Source: Lachnospiraceae bacterium
GTDB taxonomy: Bacteria; Bacillota; Clostridia; Lachnospirales; Lachnospiraceae
Assembly: GCA_910574195.1 (NCBI GenBank)
Contig: CAJTBF010000009.1
Location: 1-64,000, forward strand
Reading direction: 5' to 3'
Length of the DNA: 64,000 nucleotides
Notes under the pieces: model-generated
What the model was told of the DNA's origin: nothing
Databases searched by the model: none
Seen by the model: only the letters and a program-made list of their open reading frames with translations
Shown here: one piece after another, positions 15,784-24,395 of the stretch
Numbering within the stretch: the stretch's first letter is position 1
How the letters are laid out: each line of letters opens with the position of its first letter
Made by a program: the position numbers and the translations under genes

Positions 15784-17458
15784 GACAGCGGACAGATACT
15801 TAAAGAAAAATGTTAAAACAAAGGCAGCACCTAAAATATATGATGTTGGAAATTATTTAAGACTATCAGTAGACAGTGATTATACTGGAAGCGATTCTTT
15901 ACAAAATCAAAGAAAGCTGGCACAGGAATATGTAAGGGGATGCCCTGATCTGAATATAGTAAGAGAATATGTTGATGATGGAAAAACAGGTACAGATTTT
16001 TCACGTCCGGCATTTACCAGAATGATAGCCGATTTAAAAGCTGGAATTATCAACTGTGTTCTTGTAAAGGACTTATCCCGGTTTGGAAGGGAATACATCG
16101 AAGCCGGGAATTATATTGAAAAGGTATTTCCTTTTTTGGGGGTTCGCTTCATATCCATTGTTGACAGGTATGACAGTGCTGATGCGAATTGCAGTAGGGA
16201 GTTGTTGCTCATATCGCTTAAAAATCTTATGCATGAGATGTATGCAAAGGATATTTCTAAAAAAGTAGGAAGCACATTCCGGATGAAGCAGGAAAAAGGG
16301 ATGTTCTACCGCAGTGCTACGATTCCTTATGGATATAAGATGAATGAAAGTGGTACGAATTATATCATCTGTGAGCAGACAGCTCCGATTGTACGAGAGA
16401 TATTTAAACAGTGTAGCAAGGGGATTTCTAATTATGCAATAAGCCGGTGGTTATATGATAATCACGTTTATACGCCACAGCAATATGCTTGGACAGGCAA
16501 CGTATATAGGAAGCCGGAAGAAGAATTGAAAATATGGCATTGCTCTACAATTAAACGGATTCTGGAAAATCCTGTCTATATCGGCAGGGTTATAAGACAT
16601 AAATCCGAGCAGAGCTTCTTTGTGGGAAAAAAGGCAAGTCCAGTACCGGAACAGGAGCAGATTATTATTGAAAACAACCATGAACCGATTATTGAGAAGT
16701 CGATGTTTGAGATTGTTCAGAAGATACTAAGTCAGACAAAAGATAAAAAAACCGAGTCTGCCTGTGAACGCCAAACTGTTGTATTTGAGAGGAATGTATT
16801 TCAAGGGAAGCTGTTTTGTGGCTCTTGTAAAGCAAATATGGTCAGGGTAGGCGCTTATCGCTCTGTTAATGGGGTAAAGGAGCAATACAAGGTTTTTAAA
16901 TGCAGTACCCATAGAAATCATTGTGATTTGTGCGATACAAGGTGGATTGCAGAGGACTTGTTGTGCGATATTCTGTATGCTACGATACGCAAACATTTGA
17001 GTTTGATAAAAGGGATAAAAAAACAGATAGAAAAAGATATTCGGTATTCCTTTGAAGAAAACCTGAAACAGACAGAATGGAAAAGACAAAAGATTGTGAG
17101 TACAAAGAACCTGTTGGAGCAGGAGTATATGCAGAAATATTCAGATTATGCGGAAGGAAGTATCTCACAGGCGGCATTTCTGCAATATAAAAGTACTTAT
17201 CATGAGAAAATGGAACTATGTCGGAAACAGGAGGATGTTTGTACTAAAGAGGTAAAAGGGATAAAGAAGTGTCAGGCGGCTTTGCAAAAACTATTGTCGG
17301 ACTGGCTTTGCTTTCAGAATACAAGGAAATTGACGGAAACAATGGTAGAAATCTGTGTTGACAGAATGGAGCTTTTTACTGATAACCGGGTGGAAATAAA
17401 GTTAAGGTATCAGGATTGCTTTGAACTTCTTGAAAACTGGATGCGGAAGGAGGTGTAA
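15776..17458 (+). CDS. large serine recombinase 2
   Basis: 560 aa. After ~20 extra basic residues the resolvase domain carries Ser31 in YLRLSVDSD and VLVKDLSRFGREY. The Recombinase domain, a zinc ribbon (CGSC ... FKCSTHRNHC) and a long coiled coil follow. The start lies inside the end of recombinase 1 behind GGAGGTGGGC. The protein is clearly divergent from both neighbours, which argues against a recent tandem duplication and for division of labour, as with CcrA/CcrB. Confidence 0.93.
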   Translation: MARTADRYLKKNVKTKAAPKIYDVGNYLRLSVDSDYTGSDSLQNQRKLAQEYVRGCPDLNIVREYVDDGKTGTDFSRPAFTRMIADLKAGIINCVLVKDLSRFGREYIEAGNYIEKVFPFLGVRFISIVDRYDSADANCSRELLLISLKNLMHEMYAKDISKKVGSTFRMKQEKGMFYRSATIPYGYKMNESGTNYIICEQTAPIVREIFKQCSKGISNYAISRWLYDNHVYTPQQYAWTGNVYRKPEEELKIWHCSTIKRILENPVYIGRVIRHKSEQSFFVGKKASPVPEQEQIIIENNHEPIIEKSMFEIVQKILSQTKDKKTESACERQTVVFERNVFQGKLFCGSCKANMVRVGAYRSVNGVKEQYKVFKCSTHRNHCDLCDTRWIAEDLLCDILYATIRKHLSLIKGIKKQIEKDIRYSFEENLKQTEWKRQKIVSTKNLLEQEYMQKYSDYAEGSISQAAFLQYKSTYHEKMELCRKQEDVCTKEVKGIKKCQAALQKLLSDWLCFQNTRKLTETMVEICVDRMELFTDNRVEIKLRYQDCFELLENWMRKEV

Positions 17459-17462
17459 GTTT

Positions 17463-19109
17463 ATGATTATGGCATTGTATTTAAGGTTGTCAAAGGAAGA
17501 TGGCGATATGATTGATGAAAGCAACAGTATTACAAATCAAAGGTTTATCCTCCGCAAGTTCGTGGAGGAAAGACCGGAATTTGATAGTTATGAGATTAAG
17601 GAGTACATAGACGATGGATTCAGCGGGAAGAACTTTGAAAGACCGGGGATTCAGGAACTGTTGGAGGATGTCAGATCGGGCAAGGTGTTCGGTATTATCG
17701 TGAAAGATTTTTCACGTTTTGGAAGAAACCATATTGAGGTTGGAAATTACATTGAAAAGATATTTCCATTACTGGATGTTCGCTTTATTGCGGTCAACAA
17801 TAGCTTTGACAGTAAAGACTACTTAGGCACGACACCAGATATGGATGTGGCATTTGAAAATCTGATGTATGATTATTTCAGTGAGGAAAATTCCGTTAAA
17901 ATCAAGAATGACTTAATGGGAAGGCGAATGAGAGGAAAGTATTTAGCTACTTTTGCGGTATTTGGCTACAAAAAATCTCCAGATGACCATAATCATATTG
18001 TGATAGACGAAACCGCTGCAGCCATTGTACGCATGATTTTTGAAAAGTATGCGGAGTGTGGGGTAAAGGCAAAGGTGGCAAGATACTTAAATCAACAAGG
18101 GATTCCGACACCGCAAGTCTATGCAATGAAAAGCGGCAGCACTTATCAATGGAAGTATCAGGAAGAAAAAAAGCTGTGGAATGGCTCTATTATAGGAAGA
18201 ATTTTGAAAAATGAGCTATATATAGGGAACAACGTATTTCATAAAAAAGAAACTGTCGAGGTTGGATCGAGAAAAACAAAGTGTTTGCCTAAAGATGAGT
18301 GGAAGGTATGCGAAGGCACACATGAACCAATCATATCGAAGGAATTATTTGAATTGGTGAACAGCAAGGACTTTGGGAATACAGGCATTGTGAAACCGAT
18401 AGGACAAGGCAATGGGGAGGGAATAGATAAAAAAGTATATTGTGAGGGGGAAAAGCGGAAAAGGGGAAGTGCGGATTCCCCCATTAAGGGATTAGTAAAA
18501 TGTGGCGGTTGCAGACACAATATGCAACGTAGGAGTCGATTAAATGTTTCCTACTATTGCAGATACTACTATGAAGCCAAGCAAGTTGAATGTTGCCGGG
18601 AAAATGTTAGGGAAACGGAGCTTATAGAAATTGTATTGTCTGCAATCAGACATCAGGCAAGATTAGCAGGTGAAACGGAAAAACTGCGGGATTTATATAA
18701 TATGCAGCATCAGGAACGTGTTAGGGAAAATCTGGAGCAAGAAAAGATGCTTCAGGAACAGATACAGAAACTTACAGATAGCAATTTTTCACTATATGAA
18801 AGCTATACAAGAGGTGAAATTGATGCCAATGAGTTTATGAGGAAAAAAGAAGATAACAATAAACAGATCGAAAGATACAAAACCAAACTTCAAGTCTGCC
18901 ATACAAAAGAAACGCCAGTGCCGGACGAAAGCATGAGTTTGTTAAAGCTGTTAGAGGGAAAAGAAAACCTTACAGAGCTTACAAAAGAACTTGTCAGACA
19001 GCTTATAGATGCTATCTATGTATATAATGATCGCCGCATTGAAATAGTTTTTAAGTTTCAGGACAAAAATGCCTGTCCCGATAGAAAAGATATAGAAGCT
19101 ATGTTATGA
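17463..19109 (+). CDS. large serine recombinase 3
   Basis: 548 aa from ATG 17463, with GGAGG just before the stop of recombinase 2. The resolvase domain has Ser10 in YLRLSKEDGD and IIVKDFSRFGRNH. The Recombinase domain, a zinc ribbon (CGGC ... YYCRYYYEAKQVECC) and a coiled coil are all present. All three recombinases look intact. Triplets of this kind have been seen in Firmicutes mobile elements; how they divide the work is not clear to me. Confidence 0.93.
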   Translation: MIMALYLRLSKEDGDMIDESNSITNQRFILRKFVEERPEFDSYEIKEYIDDGFSGKNFERPGIQELLEDVRSGKVFGIIVKDFSRFGRNHIEVGNYIEKIFPLLDVRFIAVNNSFDSKDYLGTTPDMDVAFENLMYDYFSEENSVKIKNDLMGRRMRGKYLATFAVFGYKKSPDDHNHIVIDETAAAIVRMIFEKYAECGVKAKVARYLNQQGIPTPQVYAMKSGSTYQWKYQEEKKLWNGSIIGRILKNELYIGNNVFHKKETVEVGSRKTKCLPKDEWKVCEGTHEPIISKELFELVNSKDFGNTGIVKPIGQGNGEGIDKKVYCEGEKRKRGSADSPIKGLVKCGGCRHNMQRRSRLNVSYYCRYYYEAKQVECCRENVRETELIEIVLSAIRHQARLAGETEKLRDLYNMQHQERVRENLEQEKMLQEQIQKLTDSNFSLYESYTRGEIDANEFMRKKEDNNKQIERYKTKLQVCHTKETPVPDESMSLLKLLEGKENLTELTKELVRQLIDAIYVYNDRRIEIVFKFQDKNACPDRKDIEAML

Positions 19110-19184
19110 TGAACAGAGGAAAACGAGAATATTTTCCCGGTTGCCAATAATAGCAATCGGGAAATTGATTTTGGAGGGAATACT

Positions 19185-19658
19185 TTGAGTGAAAGCGAAT
19201 TGATTGGGAAGGTACATTCAGCAGTTTATCACCAATGCCAACAGCGGGGATATGCAGCTCCTGTTGACGTGCTTATTGATGTGGGGGTGTTGCCAAAGCA
19301 GAAATATGAGGATTGGCGTTATGGGAAAGTTCCATATTTAGAACAGGTCTGTACTTGTAATCTCAAAAAACTTTCTTTTATTATGAGCCAGATTCGGAAG
19401 TATGCAGCGAAATCAAATTTGAAACCGTCTTTTTGCTATTATAAGCAATGGGGAACAAAAAAGAAAGGCGGACAGGGAAGAAAGCCTGTAATCCCCCTTC
19501 GGTTTAGTAAAAGCGGCAAAGAAGATATTGAAAGGGCATATGCTACGCACTTTGTAGATGTGAAGCAGATAGAACAGCTCAAGCAGAACAAAAAGGCAAG
19601 TCAGGATAGGGAGGAGTCACCAAAGGACAAGTTGAGCCGGGAAAGGGAAGATTTGTAA
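19185..19658 (+). CDS. recombinase-linked protein of unknown function
   Basis: 157 aa from TTG 19185 with GGAGGG 6 nt upstream. The protein is basic and soluble. It includes LIDVGVLPKQKYEDWRYGKV and a C-terminal charged tail with CYYKQWGTKKKGGQGRKPV. It follows the recombinase triplet closely and is the last gene before the element end, so a role in recombination is plausible. I do not recognise a family. Confidence 0.65.
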   Translation: MSESELIGKVHSAVYHQCQQRGYAAPVDVLIDVGVLPKQKYEDWRYGKVPYLEQVCTCNLKKLSFIMSQIRKYAAKSNLKPSFCYYKQWGTKKKGGQGRKPVIPLRFSKSGKEDIERAYATHFVDVKQIEQLKQNKKASQDREESPKDKLSREREDL

Positions 19659-19712
19659 ACTGGAAGCATAAATATAGGGAAAAATGACAGAAAACGACAC
19701 AAAATCCCCTGT

Positions 19713-19754
19713 TTCAAAAATTTTTTCAAAAAGTTCGTGTCATTAACTTGACAC
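19713..19754. other. right end of element A (attachment-type sequence, copy 1)
   Basis: A T- and A-rich stretch leads to the inverted repeat GTGTCA-TTAACT-TGACAC (19737-19754), directly followed by spmA coding sequence. The identical sequence precedes the third spmA fragment (26197-26238). A related end (TTAG-CTTGACACAA) precedes the second fragment at 21942-21955. A dyad at an element/chromosome border is typical of serine-recombinase attachment sites. Confidence 0.65.
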
Positions 19755-20047
19755 AAGGGGGGCTGAAGGCCATGGAAGAATTGGAGAAGTTGGAAGAGGA
19801 CAGAAGAAACGGACGTCTCCCAGGGCCGGTGAGAAAACGGGGGATTGCCAGTAATGAGATGTGTACATTTCTGATATTGAATATTTCTTCTTTGCAGTTG
19901 ATCCCAATGAATATTATTGCCTACCGGAGCCAGTACGGGAGCGTGAATCCGGCGGGAATCGTAGGGGCAGGGATTGCGGCGACGGCGGTGAGTACATTGG
20001 TGGCGGTGGTGTATTGCAAGGTGATGGATAGGAAGCGGGGAACGTAG
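19755..20047 (+). pseudogene. spmA: spmA 3' half, copy 1 (spore maturation protein A, interrupted)
   Basis: The frame encodes GGLKAMEELEKLEED, then ASNEMCTFLILNISSLQLIP and IIAYRSQYGSVNP, which match the C-terminal half of SpmA, a membrane protein needed for spore core dehydration. The N-terminal half is missing here; sequence before ~19755 is element DNA. Bases up to 19935 are identical to the third copy. From 19936 on the sequence is a clearly different allele (AGIVGAGIAATAVSTLVAVV, ending MDRKRGT). The open frame persists, so decay is recent, or the gene may be restored by excision. Confidence 0.85.
19922..19935. repeat. 14-bp attachment repeat, copy 1
   Basis: TACCGGAGCCAGTA in spmA marks the exact point where copies 1 and 3 diverge. 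The same 14 bp is the left limit of copy 2 (21959-21972) and is present once, uninterrupted, in copy 3 (26406-26419). Confidence 0.8.
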
Positions 20048-20120
20048 AATTCCCTGCTTTCTTTAAAAAATTCCCCTTTATAGGAAATCAGTATAATTAC
20101 AAAAATATCGGAAATAATAG

Positions 20121-20149
20121 TTGAAATAACACAAAAAAGTATATATAAT
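20121..20149 (+). promoter_or_regulatory. promoter of the ATPase/Toprim pair
   Basis: TTGAAA (20121-20126) and TATAAT (20144-20149) are separated by 17 nt, about 45 bp before the ATPase start. The cassette therefore carries its own promoter. Confidence 0.7.
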
Positions 20150-20192
20150 AACATAATAAAAACGTAAATAACGTGGAAAAAAGGTGGAGGAC

Positions 20193-21350
20193 ATGAAAAT
20201 CTTAAAACTATCCATAAAAGGTTTACAAAATTTAAAAAATACTTTAGATGTGGACTTCGTTGCACAACAAAGAGTAGACAATGATGCCAGAGAACAAATG
20301 TTCAATGTGTTTTCTAATGTTTATACAAGTCCAACATTATCTTTTATTGGGATTAATGCATCTGGTAAGACAACAATCCTAAAATTGATTTCTTTTGCTA
20401 TAGGATTATTAAATAATGAACCTATTAATAGTATTTCCTCTAAAAAATTTTTGGACGACTTAGATAGTAAACAAAATATGATTTTTACTGCTTATTTTTA
20501 TCATAATGGCATTGTATATAAATTGGAAACAATAGTAGGAAGAAAAAGAAATGCTATTGATGGCAATACAAAATTTGTAATTATAGATGAAACATTATGG
20601 GAAAAAGAAATTCATAAGATAAAAACGAAAAAAAGACTTTATGATTTTAATGATGCCCAAGTAAAAATCCGAAGAAATAAAAATGAACAGTATCTAATAG
20701 AAGATGTTAGTATTATAGTTGCTTTAAATAAAGAACAAGACACGAATTTTTCCTTATATGATATGTCAGATTTCACAGATCATAATATGTTGAATTTTTT
20801 AGGCCAGTATCCGAAAGAAATATTAACTTTTTTAGATCCTAGCATCGAAACCCTTAGCTGTGAACCAACTGAAAAAAAAGTTGATATCAGATTGAAATTT
20901 TATGAAAAAGAAGAGCTAACGTTAAATAGTCCGTTAGCACTTAACAGATATCTTTCTTCAGGTACAATAAAAGGTCTGAGTGTATTTATGGGGGCAGTAT
21001 TTTCATTTTTGGAAGGGGGATATTTGATTGTAGATGAATTAGAAAATCATTTTAACAAAGAAATTGTTTCAACATTAATACGATTTTTCATGGATAAAAA
21101 AGTCAATAAAAAAGGGGCAACTCTGATTTTTTCAACTCATTATTCAGAATTGCTAGATGAATTTGAAAGGAACGACAGTATTTATATTACAAAAAACAAA
21201 GATGGGATTACTGCCGAAAAACTTTCTGGTATTTTGAAAAGAAATGATATTAAAAAAAGTGAGATATACGATAGTGATTTTCTTGAGGGAACCGTACCTG
21301 CTTATGAATCTTATATTGCTCTGAAAAAAGCGCTAATATCATTAAGATAG
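20193..21350 (+). CDS. AAA/ABC-type ATPase of a two-gene defence pair (RloA/AbiL/PARIS-like)
   Basis: 385 aa from ATG 20193 with AAGGTGGAGG upstream. Walker A is GINASGKTTILK (~res 51-62). The signature-like segment is RYLSSGTIKGL, Walker B is YLIVDELENHF and the switch His is in FSTHYSEL. This is the OLD/RloA/AriA-type layout, with a large insert between Walker A and the signature. The next gene, 11 nt downstream, encodes a Toprim/RloB-like protein. Such pairs act in abortive phage defence. AT content is higher than in flanking DNA, which fits transfer. Confidence 0.8.
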   Translation: MKILKLSIKGLQNLKNTLDVDFVAQQRVDNDAREQMFNVFSNVYTSPTLSFIGINASGKTTILKLISFAIGLLNNEPINSISSKKFLDDLDSKQNMIFTAYFYHNGIVYKLETIVGRKRNAIDGNTKFVIIDETLWEKEIHKIKTKKRLYDFNDAQVKIRRNKNEQYLIEDVSIIVALNKEQDTNFSLYDMSDFTDHNMLNFLGQYPKEILTFLDPSIETLSCEPTEKKVDIRLKFYEKEELTLNSPLALNRYLSSGTIKGLSVFMGAVFSFLEGGYLIVDELENHFNKEIVSTLIRFFMDKKVNKKGATLIFSTHYSELLDEFERNDSIYITKNKDGITAEKLSGILKRNDIKKSEIYDSDFLEGTVPAYESYIALKKALISLR

Positions 21351-21361
21351 GAGGCTTTAAA

Positions 21362-21880
21362 ATGGCAAAATATTTAGCATGTATATGCGAAGGCGGTGCC
21401 GAACACGCGATATTAGATTTATTACTGGACAACCATAGCTTAGTTTTTGAGAGAGAAGATCTAATTGAAGAAGAAGTGTTAAAATGCCGACGAGGAAGAG
21501 ATTTTGAAGAAAAGTACCTAAAGAAAGGCTTTTCCGAAAAAATAACAGTTTATCGAATTTTAGATTCAAGAAATGAAAATTTTAAGCTACGCAAAGCATA
21601 TGAAAAGAAGGTAGATGTTATAAATGTAGTTACAGCTCCTGAAATTGAAATGCTTATAATATGTAATGAAGACAGATACAAAGATTTTAAAAATTCAGGA
21701 GAGAAACCAAGTACATATTGTAAGCGTGCTTTGAAATATAGCAAAGTAAAAAGTTATGATTTTATTTATGAATATTTTTCTGATATAAATATCTTAATAA
21801 ATGCGTTGCATGAATATAGACGGATATCAAAAATTCGTAGAAAAGAAATGACCTTATGGGATCTATTAAAACAAAAATAA
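21362..21880 (+). CDS. Toprim/RloB-like putative nuclease effector
   Basis: 172 aa. The N-terminus YLACICEGGAEHAILDLLL resembles the first Toprim motif (EG..E) of RloB and AbiL-type proteins. A later TAPEIEMLIIC segment resembles the RloB P-x-x-E-x-L-I/W block. The classical DxD motif is not obvious (RILDSRN is the closest), so nuclease activity is inference. Its position behind the ATPase in a private cassette supports a toxin/effector role held in check or activated by the ATPase, as in PARIS (AriA-AriB). Confidence 0.65.
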   Translation: MAKYLACICEGGAEHAILDLLLDNHSLVFEREDLIEEEVLKCRRGRDFEEKYLKKGFSEKITVYRILDSRNENFKLRKAYEKKVDVINVVTAPEIEMLIICNEDRYKDFKNSGEKPSTYCKRALKYSKVKSYDFIYEYFSDINILINALHEYRRISKIRRKEMTLWDLLKQK

Positions 21881-21958
21881 TAAATTTTTCAACCTACTCA
21901 TCTACTGGTTAAAAAATATGTAACCATCAAATTTTTTAGTCTTAGCTTGACACAACCG

Positions 21959-21972
21959 TACCGGAGCCAGTA
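21959..21972. repeat. 14-bp attachment repeat, copy 2
   Basis: Identical to 19922-19935 and 26406-26419; forms the right border of the 2.0-kb cassette. Confidence 0.8.
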
Positions 21973-22084
21973 TGGGAGTGTGAATCCAACGGCAATCGTG
22001 GGACCAGGAATTGTGGCAACGGCGGTGAGTACGTTGGTGGCGATTGTTTTTTGTAAAGCGGTGGGAGGAAAGCGGAGGATATAA
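21959..22084 (+). pseudogene. spmA: spmA 3' end, copy 2 (fragment)
   Basis: Starts abruptly at TACCGGAGCCAGTA, preceded by element-end sequence CTTGACACAA. Bases 21959-22077 are identical to 26406-26524, then diverge at the last codons (CGG AGG ATA TAA). An inverted repeat (22068-22098) overlaps the stop but lacks a T-run. This is the original spmA 3' end displaced by the cassette to its left. Confidence 0.8.
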
Positions 22085-22139
22085 CATCTTCCGCTTTCGT
22101 GGTATTCAAGAAGAGACGAAAAAGAGTTTTGAAAGTATA

Positions 22140-22168
22140 TTGAGAGAAACTGTTTTTTAGGGTATACT
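22140..22168 (+). promoter_or_regulatory. promoter of the EVE/DUF262/ATPase/HNH operon
   Basis: TTGAGA (22140-22145) and TATACT (22163-22168) are spaced by 17 nt, about 90 bp before the first gene. The four genes downstream are closely packed with no terminator seen between them. Confidence 0.65.
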
Positions 22169-22258
22169 AAATAATTAAGATGTAAAGCTAACAGATATCC
22201 GGTTTGGCTGTTTAAAATGTACATATTTCTTTATCGCGTAGGCAGGAGGAATAAAAGA

Positions 22259-23229
22259 ATGTCTGTCCATGTTTTTTCAGTTAATGAGGAAAATTATAAA
22301 ATTTGTATTCAACATGGTCTGGTTGGATTGCCCGAGCCAAAGGAAACCCGAAATCAGAATAATACTTTTGATGGATTGCTTTCTAGGTTAACTGCAGTTC
22401 GAGAAGATGACTATATTTTGATGTATGTGATTGGAACAAAGGAATTACGGGGATTGTGGCAGGCAGATGGAAAACCTTTTTACGACAATACTCCGATTTG
22501 GACAGACAGAACGTATCCATTCCGATGCAAAATAAAATATGCATCATATAATTTCGAACATGCCTTAAAATTGATGATATAAATGATTTGAGAAATACAG
22601 GAAAACTTTGGACTTGGGCACTACAACGTACCAGTGGAACAAATGCAATGTTCTCTATTTCTAATAATGAATTTGAAACTTTACTGGATGAGTATATAAA
22701 AATTAATCCTTTTACAATGCGTAAGGGAATCATTAGAGAACCGTATCCTTTTCGTGAATATAATTTGCTTGATTACATCCATATTGAAAAAGGGAATCCT
22801 CAATATGAATATTCCATAATGACTCTTTTAAATTATGCATTTGCAAACGGATTCTATACGGATATTTTTGGAAATTATACAGATTATCTAAGCTATGTTC
22901 CTACTAATTTAGGCAGAGAAATAGATATTCTATTAATGTTTGGAAACTTACGGAATTCACAAATCGCATCATACGATATTATTGAAGTAAAGCGTGCTGA
23001 ATTTGATTCAAAGGCTTTGGTTCAATTAATTGATTATGAGTCGTGGTTTTTGCAGAAGAAAGTTTCAGGAGATTTAAATATGATTCGCACTACGGCTATT
23101 GCCCGGAATTTTTCTGATGATGTGATTAATTATGTGAAAAATCGTAAATTTTTTGAGAATAAGCCTATTAAATTGTTAACCTATCATTATTCGCAAAATA
23201 AATTGCTGTCCTTACAACAAATATTATAA
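22259..23229 (+). pseudogene. EVE-domain/PD-(D/E)XK nuclease protein, frameshifted
   Basis: ATG 22259 has AGGAGG upstream. The first ~105 residues look like an EVE/PUA-type modified-base reader (DYILMYVIGTKELRGLWQAD, then TYPFRCKIKY). The frame stops at 22582. The -1 frame carries on directly (KIDDINDLRNTGKLWTWALQ) to 23229, and contains a nuclease-like GREIDILLMF ... YDIIEVKRAEF, the D...ExK pattern. One missing base in the A4 run at 22567-22570 explains the break. Intact, it would be ~323 aa and a plausible modification-dependent nuclease. Slippage on the A-run or a sequencing error are alternatives. Confidence 0.7.
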
Positions 23230-23261
23230 TATAATTCAAAAAATCTGAGGAGGAAACGATA

Positions 23262-24395
23262 TTGAGCATGATAAGCGATTTAAAAGGAATCAGTATTCAA
23301 CAATATAAGACAGATGTTGGATTTCGTACACTGGTAGAAGGTGTAAACGAAAATTTGTATATTATACCTAAATATCAGAGAAAATATCGTTGGAGTAAGG
23401 AACAGGTTATTTCGTTAGTTGAATCATTGATTCGTGGTTTACCGATTCCGCCAATTTATACTTGCAGGAACAGGGAGAATCAATTGGAAATCCTGGATGG
23501 ACAACAGCGTGTTCTGAGTTTGTTTTTTTATTATATAGGTTATTATTTAGACAGAAGAAAAAGCAATTCTGTAGATTTTTCAGAAATCCAGGTGCATAAT
23601 ATTCCTTTTAAAGAAGCCTTGACAAGCCAACTGGCATTAGAAGAACTTCATATTCAACTAAAAAATGAAGATGAAAAAGTTTTTAATGTAGATTATGCTT
23701 CTCTTCCTATGGAAATGAAAAGACGCATAGACTATACGTCAATTACTGTTATAGAAATAAAAATTGATGACGAAAAACAACGTACAAAAATATTAAGAAA
23801 AATTTTTGAAAATTTAAATGCTAAAGGTTCTCTTTTAATGCAGCAGGAATTGAGAAATGGAATATATGTATGTGATTTTTATACTATGCTGCAAGAATAT
23901 AACAGGCATAATGATAAATGGCGAAAAATATGGGGGAAAGAGGATGCTGCAGAACGCGACATGGAAACTCTTTTGCGGTTTTGTGCATTGAAAAAGTATG
24001 TTAGAATCGAGCAAAAGGATTCAATAAATTTTAATTTTATCATAGAAAACTATCATAGTTCCTATACAAAATTGTTAGATAAGTTTTCAGAAGAGTCCAT
24101 GAAATTTGACAAAAAACAAATTAAAGAATATAGAAATAGTTTGAGTTACTTTTTTGATTTATTTAAAGTAAATGTAACACAGTCATCAAAGGTGGCCTTA
24201 TTGGAGAGTTTTTATATTGTTTATGAGAAATTGGGGGTTCACAAACCAGTTACATCTGTAATATATAATAAAATATTACATGATCCAAGATATATATCCC
24301 ATGCGCGGCAGGGAACAGTTAAAATGAGAAGCATGAATGAAAGGTGGAAAACAGTGTATGAAATTTGGTCTGGAGATGATAAATCATATCATTGA
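23262..24395 (+). CDS. DUF262 (GmrS/ParB-fold) protein
   Basis: 377 aa from TTG 23262 with AGGAGG 8 nt upstream; ATG 23268 is an alternative. The N-terminal DUF262 core has IPKYQRKYRWSKEQV, RGLPIPPIYTC and the hallmark LDGQQRVLSL. This fold is found in GmrSD-type modified-DNA nucleases and SspE. The C-terminal part is helical, and I see no DUF1524 HNH motif, so nuclease activity may be supplied by the HNH gene two positions down. It overlaps the ATPase gene. Confidence 0.85.
   Translation: MSMISDLKGISIQQYKTDVGFRTLVEGVNENLYIIPKYQRKYRWSKEQVISLVESLIRGLPIPPIYTCRNRENQLEILDGQQRVLSLFFYYIGYYLDRRKSNSVDFSEIQVHNIPFKEALTSQLALEELHIQLKNEDEKVFNVDYASLPMEMKRRIDYTSITVIEIKIDDEKQRTKILRKIFENLNAKGSLLMQQELRNGIYVCDFYTMLQEYNRHNDKWRKIWGKEDAAERDMETLLRFCALKKYVRIEQKDSINFNFIIENYHSSYTKLLDKFSEESMKFDKKQIKEYRNSLSYFFDLFKVNVTQSSKVALLESFYIVYEKLGVHKPVTSVIYNKILHDPRYISHARQGTVKMRSMNERWKTVYEIWSGDDKSYH

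Larger units (their letters stand above)
1..19754. mobile_element. integrated element A (right part; left end outside the window)
   Basis: The stretch carries cargo (the BlaI regulon), mobile-element regulators and three serine recombinases. It ends at the junction with the spmA 3' half near 19754. No conjugation genes are in view. The matching N-terminal half of spmA is not in the window, so the left end must lie before base 1. Whether the BlaI regulon belongs to the same element is inference. Confidence 0.6.
19936..21972. mobile_element. 2.0-kb defence cassette inserted in spmA (element B)
   Basis: The cassette is flanked by TACCGGAGCCAGTA on both sides. Deleting 19936-21972 would recreate exactly the uninterrupted sequence seen in copy 3. 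Its left 112 bp replace the 3' end of spmA in frame; an ATPase and a Toprim-like gene follow. Its right end is a CTTGACACAA-CCG sequence similar to the end of element A. It has no recombinase of its own, so mobilisation in trans by the serine recombinases is inferred. Confidence 0.7.

Noticed and set aside
19748-20047. A stand-alone small membrane protein (and its twin at 26232-26531)
   Set aside because: The sequence is the C-terminal half of SpmA; there is no ribosome site and the upstream part is element DNA, so these are gene fragments, not independent genes.
20193-21880. Naming the ATPase/Toprim pair as PARIS or Gabija outright
   Set aside because: The motifs fit several related ATPase/Toprim systems; no UvrD-type helicase is present for Gabija, and a DUF4435 domain cannot be confirmed by eye.
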